Assembly (NCBI RefSeq): GCF_003143515.1
Contig: NZ_CP029343.1
Span: 3,224,001-3,288,000, forward strand
Source: Massilia oculi
GTDB lineage: Bacteria; Pseudomonadota; Gammaproteobacteria; Burkholderiales; Burkholderiaceae_D
DNA length: 64,000 bases
Reading direction: 5' to 3'
Positions within the stretch are counted from its first letter, which is position 1. Each line of letters begins with the position of its first letter. This document shows, piece by piece, positions 1-8,654 of this stretch. Below the pieces are notes generated by a model. That model did not search any database. It was not told the origin of the DNA and saw nothing but the letters and a program-made list of their open reading frames with translations. The position numbers and the translations under genes were made by a program.

Positions 1-297
1 GAATGGCTTCTCGCACAAGACAGCCTTGCCGGCGCGCAGGGCGAGCAGGGCGTTGGCGGCGTGCATCGGGTGCGGGGTGGCGATATAGACGATGTCGACG
101 TCGGGACAATCGACCAGCGCCTCATAGGAGCCGAACGCCCGTGGAACGTCGAACTGAGCGGCACAGGCCTGGGCGCCTTCGTCGCTGCGCGAGGCGACCG
201 CGGCCAGCACGGCGTCGGGCGTGGCGCGCAGGCCGGCCGCGAAGTCGCGCGCGATGCGCCCGGTGCCGAGGATGCCCCAGCGGATGATGCGGGTCAT
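1..297 (-). CDS. Gfo/Idh/MocA family oxidoreductase (C-terminus cut by window edge)
   Basis: The N-terminal 99 residues of a NAD(P)-dependent sugar-type oxidoreductase are present. The sequence shows a Rossmann start (RWGILGTGRIARDF, residues 6-19), the ATPHPMHAANAL segment near residue 74 and the family EKP motif (LCEKPF) at the truncated end, where the Lys is a conserved active-site residue. The ATG at 297 overlaps the stop of the upstream gene (ATGA), so it is translationally coupled as the distal gene of the beta-glucosidase/glucokinase operon. That context suggests sugar or sugar-alcohol oxidation. The substrate cannot be read from this fragment. Confidence 0.88.
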   Translation of the reverse strand, partial: MTRIIRWGILGTGRIARDFAAGLRATPDAVLAAVASRSDEGAQACAAQFDVPRAFGSYEALVDCPDVDIVYIATPHPMHAANALLALRAGKAVLCEKPF

Positions 298-872
298 GGC
301 AGTTCTCCTGTCTGCAGATGGTCTTTCAGCGCGGCCACCACCAGCGCGTGGTCGTCGGCGCCGGGCAGGCCCGACACGGTAGCCGTGCCGACCATGCCCT
401 TGCCGCGCACGACGATCGGGTAGGCGCCGCCGTGGGCCGCGTAGTCGCGCATGTCGAGGCCGGGCAACTTGTCGTGATCGCCGCCGGCCTGGCGCACCTC
501 GTGGTGGGTGTAGAAGGAGCTGTGGCCGGTGCGCTTGACCAGGTTGTTCTTGCGCCGGATCCAGTCTGCATGGTCCGGCGAGGCGCCCGGCATCGCATGC
601 GCGAACAGGACCGTGTCGCCCTGCCTGATCTCGAGCGTCACCGGCCGGCTGGCGCGCTGCGCCCGCGCAACCAGCGCAGCGCCGAGGGCGGCGGCGGTGT
701 CCCTGTCGAAACGGTCGAACTGGAGCTGCCGTTCTTCCTGCAGCAGGGCGTCGAGCGAGATGGTGGCGATGTCTTGCATGGTGGGTGGAAGTGAAGGTTG
801 CTGCGCAGCGACCGCGGCCATGGACAGCAGCAGGCAGCACGCGAGTTGAGCGTGGCGGGCATGACGCATCAT
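294..872 (-). CDS. secreted heme-degrading-domain protein (GlcG/HbpS/UPF0303-like)
   Basis: A 192-residue protein with a plausible signal peptide (hydrophobic ACCLLLSMAAVAA near residues 11-23) followed by a UPF0303/GlcG-like fold. Recognisable segments are WIRRKNNLVKRTGHSS in the middle and GGAYPIVVRGKGMVGTATVSG in the C-terminal half, where this family places its heme or ligand pocket. Family members bind or degrade heme or are uncharacterised accessory proteins of sugar operons. The start ATG overlaps the stop of the MFS gene (ATGA) and its own stop overlaps the oxidoreductase start, so it is embedded in the operon. Most UPF0303 proteins are cytosolic and about 160 residues long, so the export signal is a variation. 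Function in sugar use is unknown. Confidence 0.75.
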   Translation of the reverse strand: MMRHARHAQLACCLLLSMAAVAAQQPSLPPTMQDIATISLDALLQEERQLQFDRFDRDTAAALGAALVARAQRASRPVTLEIRQGDTVLFAHAMPGASPDHADWIRRKNNLVKRTGHSSFYTHHEVRQAGGDHDKLPGLDMRDYAAHGGAYPIVVRGKGMVGTATVSGLPGADDHALVVAALKDHLQTGELP

Positions 873-2209
873 GCCGGCACCGTCTTGCCCGCGGCGTCGG
901 CATCCGGTTCCGCCTTCGGCTGGCTGCCGTCGTCGTGGTAGAACGGCGCGAACCAGGTGGCCAGGAAGGAGGGAATGGTGGCGACCATCACCAGCACGAA
1001 GTAGCCGACGTAGCCCATCATCTCCTGCAGGTGGCCGCTGATCACGCCTGTGACCATGCCGCACAGGCCCATCAGGCCGGTGCCGAAGGCATAGTGGGTG
1101 GTGGTGTACTTGCCCGGCGCGAGCTGCTGCATCAGGTAGATCATGAAGCCGACGGCCCCGAAGCCGAAGAAGAATTTTTCGATCGCGACGCCGAGCGTGA
1201 TCAGGACCAGGCTCGATGGCATGGTGAGCGCCAGCACCAGGAAGGCCACGTTCGGAATGTTGATCGCGCAGCACAGCACGAACAGCGTCGCCTTCAGGCC
1301 GCGTTTGGCCACGTACAGGCCGCCGAGCAGCGAGCCGACCAGCACCGCGGCCAGGCCGTAGGTGCCGTAGATCAGGCCCAGCATCTCGTTCGACAGGCCC
1401 AGGCCGCCCTTCGAGGCGGGATCGACCATGAAGAAGGGACCGATCTTTTCCAGCAGGCCCACGCTGAAGCGGAACAGGAAGGCGAAGGCGATCATGCGCC
1501 ACACGCCGCGCTTCTGGAACAGGGTGACGAAGGCGTCGAGCAGGATGCGGCCGGCGTCCTTCACCGAGGACGGCGTGTCGGCCGCGCGCGCGCCTTGCGG
1601 CATGGTGCGCCAGTGCCACAGCGCCATCAACAGGGTCAGGCCGCCGACCAGCAGGAAGATGATGCGCCAGGCATCGATCCAGTCCGGCCCGAACACGGCG
1701 GGATCGTGGCCAAAGACGTGCGTGTGCAGGTAGCCGCTCAGGTAGACCATGCCGCCGGCGGCCACGATCGGGCCGATGTTCCAGGACAGGCTCTGGATGC
1801 CGCAGTACAGCGATTGCGCGCGGGCGTCGAGCGAGGTGACGTAGACGCCGTCGCTGGCGATGTCCTGCGTCGCGCCGATGAAGGACAGGGCGAAGAAAAT
1901 CGCCATCAGGAAGGTCATGTAGCCGGGCAGTTCCATCAGCAGCGCGACCCCGGCAAAGCCGGCGCCGATCGCCACCTGCGCGCACAGCACGAAGAATTTC
2001 TTGGTGCGGTACATCTCCACGAAGGGCGCGAACAGCGGCTTGACGGTGTACGCCAGGATCAGCAGGCTCGAATACTGGGCGGCGCGGCCGTTGTCCATGC
2101 CCAGGTTCTTGAACATGATGGCGGTGACGCTGGTGAGCATCACGTAGCCGAGCGCCATCGTGAAGTAGCCGGTCGGCACCCACAGCAGCGGCGAGGCGAT
2201 CTTACGCAT
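869..2209 (-). CDS. MFS sugar transporter
   Basis: A 446-residue polytopic membrane protein with about 12 hydrophobic segments, starting MRKIASPLLWVPTGYF. The layout (early NLGM loop, VEMYRTKKFFVL cytoplasmic loop, GATQDIASDGVYV segment) resembles the AmpG-like or oligosaccharide MFS branch. The ATG lies 8 nt inside the end of the glucokinase gene and its stop overlaps the next ATG, so expression is coupled. Between a TonB receptor plus beta-glucosidase and a glucokinase, it most likely imports the disaccharide or glucose released in the periplasm across the inner membrane. The exact substrate is inferred from neighbours only. Confidence 0.85.
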   Translation of the reverse strand: MRKIASPLLWVPTGYFTMALGYVMLTSVTAIMFKNLGMDNGRAAQYSSLLILAYTVKPLFAPFVEMYRTKKFFVLCAQVAIGAGFAGVALLMELPGYMTFLMAIFFALSFIGATQDIASDGVYVTSLDARAQSLYCGIQSLSWNIGPIVAAGGMVYLSGYLHTHVFGHDPAVFGPDWIDAWRIIFLLVGGLTLLMALWHWRTMPQGARAADTPSSVKDAGRILLDAFVTLFQKRGVWRMIAFAFLFRFSVGLLEKIGPFFMVDPASKGGLGLSNEMLGLIYGTYGLAAVLVGSLLGGLYVAKRGLKATLFVLCCAINIPNVAFLVLALTMPSSLVLITLGVAIEKFFFGFGAVGFMIYLMQQLAPGKYTTTHYAFGTGLMGLCGMVTGVISGHLQEMMGYVGYFVLVMVATIPSFLATWFAPFYHDDGSQPKAEPDADAAGKTVPA

Positions 2210-3236
2210 GCGCAGCCTCCATGCTCATGTGCGGCGCTGTCGCATGGGTCCAGGCCAGGTGATCGGACAACATCGCCGACGCGCCCTGCAGGGCCGGCGT
2301 CGGCGCCGTGATCAGCCAGGTGGGGATGCGCGCGGTGAACTCGCTGAAGCGGCCCTTGCGCTCGAAGCGCGGACGAAACGGCGAGGCGACGAAATAGGCG
2401 CCCAGGCGCGGCACGACGCCGCCGCCGATATAGATGCCGCCGCGCGCGCCGAGGGTCACGGCCAGGTTGGCCGCCACCGTGCCCAGCATGCCGCAGAAGC
2501 AGTCGATCGCTTCCAGCGACAGCGCGTCGCCGCCGGACAGGCCGCGCGTCACGATGTCGGACGGCGACAGGTCCTTGTCCGGCGCCATGCCGCGGCTCAT
2601 GGCCAGCGCCTCGCGGATCAGCACCAGGCCGGGGCCGGAGACGAAGCGCTCGGCCGAGACGTGATCGTAGCGTTGCCAGGCATGGCGCAGCACGGTCACC
2701 TCGCGCTCGTCGAGCGGGGAAAAGGCGACGTGGCCGCCTTCGCTACTCAGGGGAATCCAGCGCTCGCCGCTCGGGACCAGGCCCGAGACACCGAGGCCGG
2801 TGCCGGCGCCGACCAGGCCGATGGCGCTGCCTGCCAGCGCTGATCCGCCGCCGACCTGGGCCAGGTCGCCCGGCCGCAGGGCCGGCAGCGACATGGCCAG
2901 CGCCGTGAAATCGTTCACTACCAGCAGCGTCTCCAGGCCCAGTGCACGGCGCGCCGCCTCGATCGAGAACGCCCAGTGGTGGTTCGTCATGCGGATGGCG
3001 TCGCCGTCCACCGGATTGGCGATCGCGATCACCGCGTGGCGCACGCGGGCGCCGTGCAGCCGTTGCGTGCCGGCCAGGTAGAAGCGCACCGCGTCTTCGA
3101 AACGGGCGTGGTCGGCGCAGGCCAGCGACCGCACGGCCTGGATCGCGCCCGGCGCCGGCTCGAGCGCGAAGCGCGCGTTGGTGCCGCCGATGTCGGCCAG
3201 CAGGCGCGGGCCGTCGGGGTAGGTAATCGTCTGCAT
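2202..3236 (-). CDS. glk: glucokinase
   Basis: 344 residues, the usual length for the bacterial Glk family (PF02685). It phosphorylates glucose with ATP to glucose 6-phosphate in the cytoplasm. The N-terminal phosphate-binding motif ADIGGTNARF spans residues 14-23. The sugar-binding VNDFTALA segment, the GAGTGLGVSGL loop, the SEGGH motif and the C-terminal GGIYIGGGV motif are all visible. The ATG at 3236 follows a purine-rich AGGAGACA stretch. It lies 31 nt downstream of the beta-glucosidase stop and overlaps the transporter start, so it takes the glucose released by the GH1 enzyme. Confidence 0.95.
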   Translation of the reverse strand: MQTITYPDGPRLLADIGGTNARFALEPAPGAIQAVRSLACADHARFEDAVRFYLAGTQRLHGARVRHAVIAIANPVDGDAIRMTNHHWAFSIEAARRALGLETLLVVNDFTALAMSLPALRPGDLAQVGGGSALAGSAIGLVGAGTGLGVSGLVPSGERWIPLSSEGGHVAFSPLDEREVTVLRHAWQRYDHVSAERFVSGPGLVLIREALAMSRGMAPDKDLSPSDIVTRGLSGGDALSLEAIDCFCGMLGTVAANLAVTLGARGGIYIGGGVVPRLGAYFVASPFRPRFERKGRFSEFTARIPTWLITAPTPALQGASAMLSDHLAWTHATAPHMSMEAAHA

Positions 3237-3267
3237 GTCTCCTCCTTGTCGCTTTTTTTTGTGGCGA

Positions 3268-4626
3268 TCAAGTCTTGATGCGATTGGCCCGGTCGCGGGC
3301 CGCAATGAATTCGCGATACCACAGCGCGCTGTCCTTGAGGGTGCGCTGCTGGGTCGCATAATCCACGTGCACGATGCCGAAGCGCTTGGCGTAGCCCGAA
3401 TTCCACTCGAAGTTGTCGAGCAGGCTCCAGAGGAAGTAGCCGCGCACGTCGACGCCGGCATCCATCGCCTCCTTGAGCGCGGCCAGGTGGCTGCGCACGT
3501 AGGCGATGCGTGCCGGATCGTGGACACGGCCATTCTCGACCAGGTCGGGATTGGCCATGCCGTTCTCGGTAATGTACACCGGCGGCAGGTCGGGGTACTC
3601 GGCTTTCAGTTTGATCAGCAGTTCGGGCAGGCCTTCCGGGAAGATCTCCCAACCCATGTCGGTCACGCCGTGGCGAGCCGGCGGCGGCACCGGCGGCGTG
3701 GCGGCGCTGCACCAGCTGCGGAAATAATAGTTCGAGCCGAGGAAGTCGATCTTCTGCCTGATGATGTCGAAATCGCCGTCGCGGACCTGCGGCGCGTTGG
3801 CGCCATGGCCACGCAGCGCGAGTTCCGGATAACGGCCCTTGAAAATCGGGTCCATGAACCACTGCACCGAGCGCGCATACTCGAATTCGGCCATGGCGCG
3901 GTCGGCCTCGGAACCGGTGGCGGCATCGGCGGTCCACTGGTTCAGCACGATGCCGAGTTGCGCCTTGCCGCCCACCTCGCGCATGGCGCGCATCGCCAGG
4001 CCGTGCGACAGCAGCAGGTGGTGCGAGACCTGGATCGACTGCTTCAGGTCGACCACGCCCGGCGCGAACTGGGCGTTGCCGTAGCCGAGATTGGCCGTGC
4101 ACCAGGGCTCGTTATGGGTGGCGATCGCCTCGATGCGGTTGCCGAAGCGGCGCGCCACTTCATGCGCGTAGTCGGCGAAGCGGTGCGCCGTGTCGCGATT
4201 CATCCAGCCGCCGTCGTCCTGCAAGCCTTGCGGCAGGTCCCAGTGGTAGAGCGTGGCGTGGGGGCGGATGTTTTTTTCCGCCAGCGCGTCGAGCAGGCGG
4301 TCGTAGAAGCCGAAACCGGCCTCGTTCCAGGCGCCACGACCAGTAGGCTGGACCCGGGCCCAGGCCAGCGAGAAGCGGTAGGCGTCCACGCCCAGCGAAG
4401 CCATGATGTCGACGTCTTCGCGGTAGCGGTGGTAGTGGTCGCAGGCGACGGTGCCGTCGCTGCCATCCTTGATGTTCGCCTTGTCCTTGCAGAAGGTGTC
4501 CCAGATCGACGGGCCCTTGCCGTCGACGTCGTGGGCGCCTTCGATCTGGAAGGAACTGGTGGCCACGCCCCAGGTGAAATCGGGTGGGAAGTCGTTGTTG
4601 AAGTCGAAGTCGGGACTTTTGGTCAT
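3268..4626 (-). CDS. GH1 beta-glucosidase
   Basis: 452 residues, full length for glycoside hydrolase family 1. The N-terminal FTWGVATSSFQIEGA signature is at residues 17-31. The acid/base glutamate lies in THNEP (E173) and the nucleophile in YITENG (E354). The aglycone-side NYYFR and the C-terminal FLWSLLDNFEW motif are intact. There is no signal peptide, so it is cytoplasmic and cleaves beta-glucosides such as cellobiose after uptake. It is the first gene of the operon after the TonB receptor terminator, followed by glucokinase and a transporter. The annotated start is the only ATG in front of the conserved domain with correct family spacing. Confidence 0.96.
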   Translation of the reverse strand: MTKSPDFDFNNDFPPDFTWGVATSSFQIEGAHDVDGKGPSIWDTFCKDKANIKDGSDGTVACDHYHRYREDVDIMASLGVDAYRFSLAWARVQPTGRGAWNEAGFGFYDRLLDALAEKNIRPHATLYHWDLPQGLQDDGGWMNRDTAHRFADYAHEVARRFGNRIEAIATHNEPWCTANLGYGNAQFAPGVVDLKQSIQVSHHLLLSHGLAMRAMREVGGKAQLGIVLNQWTADAATGSEADRAMAEFEYARSVQWFMDPIFKGRYPELALRGHGANAPQVRDGDFDIIRQKIDFLGSNYYFRSWCSAATPPVPPPARHGVTDMGWEIFPEGLPELLIKLKAEYPDLPPVYITENGMANPDLVENGRVHDPARIAYVRSHLAALKEAMDAGVDVRGYFLWSLLDNFEWNSGYAKRFGIVHVDYATQQRTLKDSALWYREFIAARDRANRIKT

Positions 4627-4667
4627 GGAACTCTCTGATCGAAGCAAAGCGCGGGGCAAGGCGCTTG

Positions 4668-4702
4668 AAAACAAAAAAGCAGGCCCGGGGAACGGGCCTG
4701 CC
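4668..4702 (-). terminator. rho-independent terminator after the TonB receptor
   Basis: Read on the minus strand, a GCAGGCCCG / CGGGCCTGC stem with a short loop is followed by a T-rich tract just after the TonB receptor stop at 4713. It separates the receptor transcript from the beta-glucosidase operon, so part of the downstream expression may depend on read-through or on a second promoter in the short gap. Confidence 0.85.
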
Positions 4703-4712
4703 GTGCTGCGGC

Positions 4713-7136
4713 TTAGAAATCGAAGCCGGTGTTGATGCCGACGGTGCGCGGCGGCTTGTACTGCGCCAGCCAAGGGCCGAAGCCGTTGAAGGCGCTGGTC
4801 TTGATCTTCTTGTCGCTCACGTTGCGCACGAAAGCGTCGACCCACCATTTGTCCTGCTGGTAGCGCAGGCCGACGTCGGCGCTGCCATAGGCCTTCTGGC
4901 GGTCTTCCGGACCGAGGTCGAACACGCTCAGGCGCACCTCGTCTTCGTAGCGCGCCGTGATGCGCGGTATCAGGCTGCCGCCATTGGCCAGGCGGAAGGT
5001 GTGCTGGTACTGGACCGTGGCCGAGAACTTCGGCGCGTGCGGCAGCTTGTGCCCGGTGACGTCGAGGCAGGTCTCGATGCGCGGATCGATCGTGCACGGC
5101 GGCAGCGCATAGTCGTTCGAGCCGGCGATCAGGCGACCGAGCTTGGTGTCGAGGACGGCCAGTGCGATCGACAGGCGACCATCTTTGGCGATGCGGGCGG
5201 CGATCTCGGTCTCCAGGCCGTACACCTCGGCGCCGTCGGCGTTCTCGATGGCCAGGCCGCGGCTGCCGTCCGGGAAGCTGACCGGCGAATTGAACTGGAA
5301 GTCCTTGAAGTCCATGTAGAACAGCGCGTTGTTGATGCGCAGGGCGCCGTCCAGGAAGGTGCTCTTCGAGCCGATCTCGTAGTTGGTCAGCGTCTCGGGC
5401 TGGTAGGGCAGGCCGCGGTCCTGCACGCCGCCCGACTTGTAGCCGGTCGACACGCTGGCATAGACCATATTGTTGCGGTCGATGTCGTAGTTCAGGCGCA
5501 CCAGGCCGGTGGCCTTGTTGTCGCTGTAGCGGCCGTCGTTCGGCACGCCTTCGACGTAGCCATTGACCGGATCGCGTGGGTCGATGTGCGGGTTGAGCGG
5601 CAGTTGCGGCGCGCTGGCGTCATAGCCCCAGGTGTAGCCGCGCCCACCGGTGTGGACGCGCTTGTCGTGGGTGTAGCGCACGCCGCCGGTCAGGTGCCAG
5701 GCATTGGTGATGTTCCAGGTGGCCTGGCCGAACACGGCCGAGGTGTCCACGGTCTGCTTCGGCTGGATGAAGGAACCCTGCCAGTTCACGGCGCCGTCCG
5801 GCGTGCCTTTCATGCCGGCGATGTCGAAGCGGACGTCGTTCTTCTCGTTGCCATAATAGGCGCCGACCTGCCAGTCGAGCGTGCGGGTGCCGGTCGACTG
5901 CAGCAGCAGCTCGTGGCTGTGGCTCTTGTAGTTGGAGTCGACCGTGGTGTGTTCCTGGAAGATGCCGCCGGTGGTGATCGAGGTCGGGACCACGGTGCCG
6001 CCATCCTGGTCGAAGCGCATGTCGCCGCTGTACTTGGACCAGCCGGCCACGTACTGCAGCGCCATGTCGGGGCTGATGTCCCAGCTCAGGCGGCTGCGCA
6101 CATTGTGGCTGTCGCGGTTGATCCAGGGCGCGCTGTCGGACAGGGTCGACCAGTGCTTCTCGCCCGGACGCGGGGTCTGCATCAGGTTGGCGCTCGGGGT
6201 GCCGCGGTCGATGAATTTTTCGTAGGCGATGTCCCAGCGCACGTTGGGCGCCAGTTGCCACAGCAGCGACAGGCGCGCCGCGCTCTGGTCCTGGGCGCTG
6301 TACTTGTCGCCGCCCGAGACGAACAGGTTAGGGTTGATCGGACGGAAACCGGCCGGATCGGCGCCCGAGGCCAGGTAGGCGGCGCGCTGCGACTCGACCG
6401 ACGGGTTCTTGAAGCGCTGGTAGTCGACGTAGCCGTCGTGGCGCTCGTGCACCACGGCGAAGCGCAGTGCGGCATTGTCGGAGACCGGGATGTTGACCGC
6501 GCCGCGCACGCCCAGGCGGTTGTAGTCGCCGATGCCGCCTTCGAGGTAGCCGGAGCGGCTGTTCAGTTCCGGCTTGACGGTCTGGATGTTGACCGCGCCG
6601 ACAGTGGAGTTGCGGCCCCACAGCGTGCCTTGCGGGCCGCGCAGAACCTCGATGCCCTCGACGTCGAACATCAGTGCGGTGGCGCCTTCGGCGCGCGGCG
6701 AATAGACGTTATCGACGAAGGACGCGACTTCCGGGTCGGCGTATTCGGTCTTGGCGCTGTCGTTGCCGATGCCGCGCAGGGTCATGGTGGTGACGCCGTG
6801 GTCGCCCTGGGCCGTGGCCTGGAAGCCCGGCACCAGCGCCACCACGTCGAGCATGGTCTGCACGTGGTTGTCCTGCAGGGTGGCGGCGCTGAGCGCGGTG
6901 ACCGCGATCGGGGTGCGCTGCAGCGAGGTCGAACGCTTGGTGGCGGTGACCTTCACCTCGGCGATCTGGCCGTTGTCGACGACGGCGGGCGGCGTGGCGG
7001 CGGCGGCGGATGCCGGGTCGGACGCGCTCTGGGCCTGGGCGCTGCCAATGCCGGCGAGCAGGGTCAGGATGGCGAGGCGGATGGGAGTGGACGACGAGGC
7101 GCGCACTGCGGCCCCCGCGGGCGTAGTCTTGGTCAT
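4713..7136 (-). CDS. TonB-dependent outer-membrane receptor
   Basis: 807 residues. The signal peptide ends near the GIGSAQAQ cleavage region. A plug domain follows (AEVKVTATKR, the TonB-box-like EVKVTA region, then LRGIGND and VLRGPQGTLWGRNS), then a 22-strand-type barrel rich in aromatic girdles, ending in a terminal Phe (GINTGFDF), the classic outer-membrane export signal. It imports large or scarce substrates with TonB energy. Position upstream of a GH1/glucokinase operon and next to a LacI-type regulator suggests oligosaccharide uptake rather than iron. Two LacI-type operators lie in front of the start. Substrate is inferred. Confidence 0.93.
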   Translation of the reverse strand: MTKTTPAGAAVRASSSTPIRLAILTLLAGIGSAQAQSASDPASAAAATPPAVVDNGQIAEVKVTATKRSTSLQRTPIAVTALSAATLQDNHVQTMLDVVALVPGFQATAQGDHGVTTMTLRGIGNDSAKTEYADPEVASFVDNVYSPRAEGATALMFDVEGIEVLRGPQGTLWGRNSTVGAVNIQTVKPELNSRSGYLEGGIGDYNRLGVRGAVNIPVSDNAALRFAVVHERHDGYVDYQRFKNPSVESQRAAYLASGADPAGFRPINPNLFVSGGDKYSAQDQSAARLSLLWQLAPNVRWDIAYEKFIDRGTPSANLMQTPRPGEKHWSTLSDSAPWINRDSHNVRSRLSWDISPDMALQYVAGWSKYSGDMRFDQDGGTVVPTSITTGGIFQEHTTVDSNYKSHSHELLLQSTGTRTLDWQVGAYYGNEKNDVRFDIAGMKGTPDGAVNWQGSFIQPKQTVDTSAVFGQATWNITNAWHLTGGVRYTHDKRVHTGGRGYTWGYDASAPQLPLNPHIDPRDPVNGYVEGVPNDGRYSDNKATGLVRLNYDIDRNNMVYASVSTGYKSGGVQDRGLPYQPETLTNYEIGSKSTFLDGALRINNALFYMDFKDFQFNSPVSFPDGSRGLAIENADGAEVYGLETEIAARIAKDGRLSIALAVLDTKLGRLIAGSNDYALPPCTIDPRIETCLDVTGHKLPHAPKFSATVQYQHTFRLANGGSLIPRITARYEDEVRLSVFDLGPEDRQKAYGSADVGLRYQQDKWWVDAFVRNVSDKKIKTSAFNGFGPWLAQYKPPRTVGINTGFDF

Positions 7137-7178
7137 TGCTTGTCTCCGAGTATTGTTTTATAGGGTAAATCGAAGCGC

Positions 7179-7192
7179 TGAGAGCGCTAACA
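7179..7192. promoter_or_regulatory. LacI-family operator candidate 1 (TGAGAGCGCTAACA)
   Basis: A 14-bp site with TG...CA ends and a palindromic AGCGCT core, typical of LacI/GalR-family operators, 43 bp upstream of the TonB receptor ATG. A second AGCGCT (7174-7179) abuts it. It would overlap the promoter or early transcribed region of the receptor. The likely binder is the divergent LacI-type regulator at 7424. Confidence 0.55.
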
Positions 7193-7225
7193 CATGGATT
7201 GACGAGAAATCGATTTCATCAATCT

Positions 7226-7239
7226 TGAAAACGGTTTCA
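7226..7239. promoter_or_regulatory. LacI-family operator candidate 2 (TGAAAACGGTTTCA)
   Basis: This 14-mer fits the consensus TGWAANCGNTNWCA known for LacI/GalR-family (cre-like) sites, with CG at the dyad centre and TGAAA/TTTCA arms. It lies midway between the divergent receptor and regulator genes in an AT-richer stretch. It is a probable operator for the regulator at 7424, controlling the sugar operon and perhaps itself. Confidence 0.6.
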
Positions 7240-7423
7240 TAGTAATTTCGTCCGTAAAAAAATGTCAATTAGAATTTGTGAACACCGTTGTCGAGTTTGT
7301 TGCATCTCAACGACGGCCGCTTTATGAAAGATTTTCATGAGGCCGTTCTTTCTATCCTTTCCGGGTGAGTATCGGTGATATACTTCAAGCAACTATCTGC
7401 CTTGAATGGGTCCGGAACGCTTC

Positions 7424-8434
7424 ATGAAAAACGTCGAGAGCAGCACCAGCACCCTGTACCAGGTCGCCAGCGCTGCCGGCGTTTCTCCCGCCACGGTGTC
7501 GCGCTTCCTGAACGGCACCGCCAAGGTGTCCGAGGACAAGCGCCGTACCATCGAGCGCGTCATCGATGAACTGAACTACAAGCCGAACCGCCTGGCGCAA
7601 AGCCTCAAGATCGGCAGCACCCGCACCATCGGCGTGCTGACCCAGTCGCTCGAGAGCGGCTACTTCAACCGCGCCATGGTCGGCATCGAGGATGCGGTCA
7701 AGGCGGCCGGCTATGCGCTCCTGATCATGAGCGGGCACTGGCATGCCGACGAAGAAGCCGAGCGGGTCGAGCTGTTGATTGGACGCCGGGTCGATGGCGT
7801 GGCCATCCTCACCGGGAATATGAGCGACCAGCAGATCCTCGATTTCTCGAAGCGGGTGCCGATCGTCGCCTTCGGGCGCGATGTCCAGGGCGCGCGCACC
7901 CACGGCTTTTGCCTCGACAACTACCGCGGCGCCTGCGAGGCGGTGGAATACCTGATCGCGCAAGGCCACCGCCGCATCGCCCACATCGCCGGCCCTGACG
8001 ACCACCGCGATGCGCGGGCGCGCCTGGCGGGCTACCACGACACCCTGGCCAAGCACCGGATCGAGGCCGATCCGCGGCTGGTGGTGGCGGGCGACTTCAG
8101 CGAATCCGGCGGCTTGCTGGCGCTGAACGGGCTGCTGGCCGCCAACCTGCGCTTCACCGCGATCTTCGCAGCCAACGACTTGACCGCGTATGGCGCGCGC
8201 TTGGCCCTGTACCGGCGCAATATCCGGGTGCCGGAAGACATCTCGCTGGTCGGCTTCGACGACCTGGAAAGCTCGATGTATACGACGCCTCCATTGACCA
8301 CGGTGCGCCAACCGCTGTACGACGCCGGGATCGGCATCGGACGCCGCATGCTGGCGATGCTGGCGCACGAACAGCCGGAAGGCGAGGTGCCGCAGCTGAG
8401 CCTGATCGTGAGGGAATCGGTCAGGTTGCTGTGA
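7424..8434 (+). CDS. LacI/GalR-family transcriptional regulator
   Basis: 336 residues. The N-terminal helix-turn-helix plus hinge (LYQVASAAGVSPATVSRFLNG, then NYKPNRLAQSL) is followed by a periplasmic-binding-protein-like effector domain (GVLTQSLESGYFNRAMVGIE, AIFAANDLTAYG, VGFDDLESSMYTTPPLTTVRQP). I chose the ATG at 7424 (MKNVESS) because the HTH then begins at the usual distance. An upstream in-frame ATG at 7406 would add six residues. It is divergent from the TonB receptor and sugar operon and most likely represses them until a glucoside-derived inducer binds. Confidence 0.93.
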   Translation: MKNVESSTSTLYQVASAAGVSPATVSRFLNGTAKVSEDKRRTIERVIDELNYKPNRLAQSLKIGSTRTIGVLTQSLESGYFNRAMVGIEDAVKAAGYALLIMSGHWHADEEAERVELLIGRRVDGVAILTGNMSDQQILDFSKRVPIVAFGRDVQGARTHGFCLDNYRGACEAVEYLIAQGHRRIAHIAGPDDHRDARARLAGYHDTLAKHRIEADPRLVVAGDFSESGGLLALNGLLAANLRFTAIFAANDLTAYGARLALYRRNIRVPEDISLVGFDDLESSMYTTPPLTTVRQPLYDAGIGIGRRMLAMLAHEQPEGEVPQLSLIVRESVRLL

Positions 8435-8487
8435 GCCTCATGCCGGCGCGCAGTTACATGCGGTAACAACTCGGCGTAAAAAATCGC

Positions 8488-8516
8488 TTGCAATTAAATC
8501 GCGAGCTATGTAATAT
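8488..8516 (+). promoter_or_regulatory. ohr promoter with overlapping A/T-rich operator
   Basis: A sigma70-type promoter with -35 TTGCAA (8488-8493), a 17-bp spacer and -10 TAATAT (8511-8516). The spacer carries AATTAAATCGCGAGCTAT, an A/T-rich imperfect palindrome of the kind bound by MarR/OhrR-type peroxide sensors. A second, stronger palindromic stretch (8583-8611, including TAGCGCGCTATTAAATAGCG) lies before ohr. No ohrR gene is seen in the window, so the regulator identity is inferred. Confidence 0.6.
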
Positions 8517-8654
8517 GCTTTCCATGGCAGCGCCGAACGGACAAGCAAACGGGTCGGCGGGCCAAGGCAGCAAACCATTTATATAGCGCGCTATTAAATA
8601 GCGATTTAATGAAAATGGCGGCAAGCGCCGCCGACCAAGACAAGGAGTTTTATC

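Noticed and set aside
785..2311. 508-codon plus-strand frame opposite the MFS and glucokinase genes
   Set aside because: GC-rich antisense frame with His/Asp/Glu/Arg-rich low-complexity protein. The opposite strand carries well-matched genes.
4665..7163. 832-codon plus-strand frame opposite the TonB receptor
   Set aside because: Mirror frame of a well-supported receptor gene. No domain is visible in its translation.
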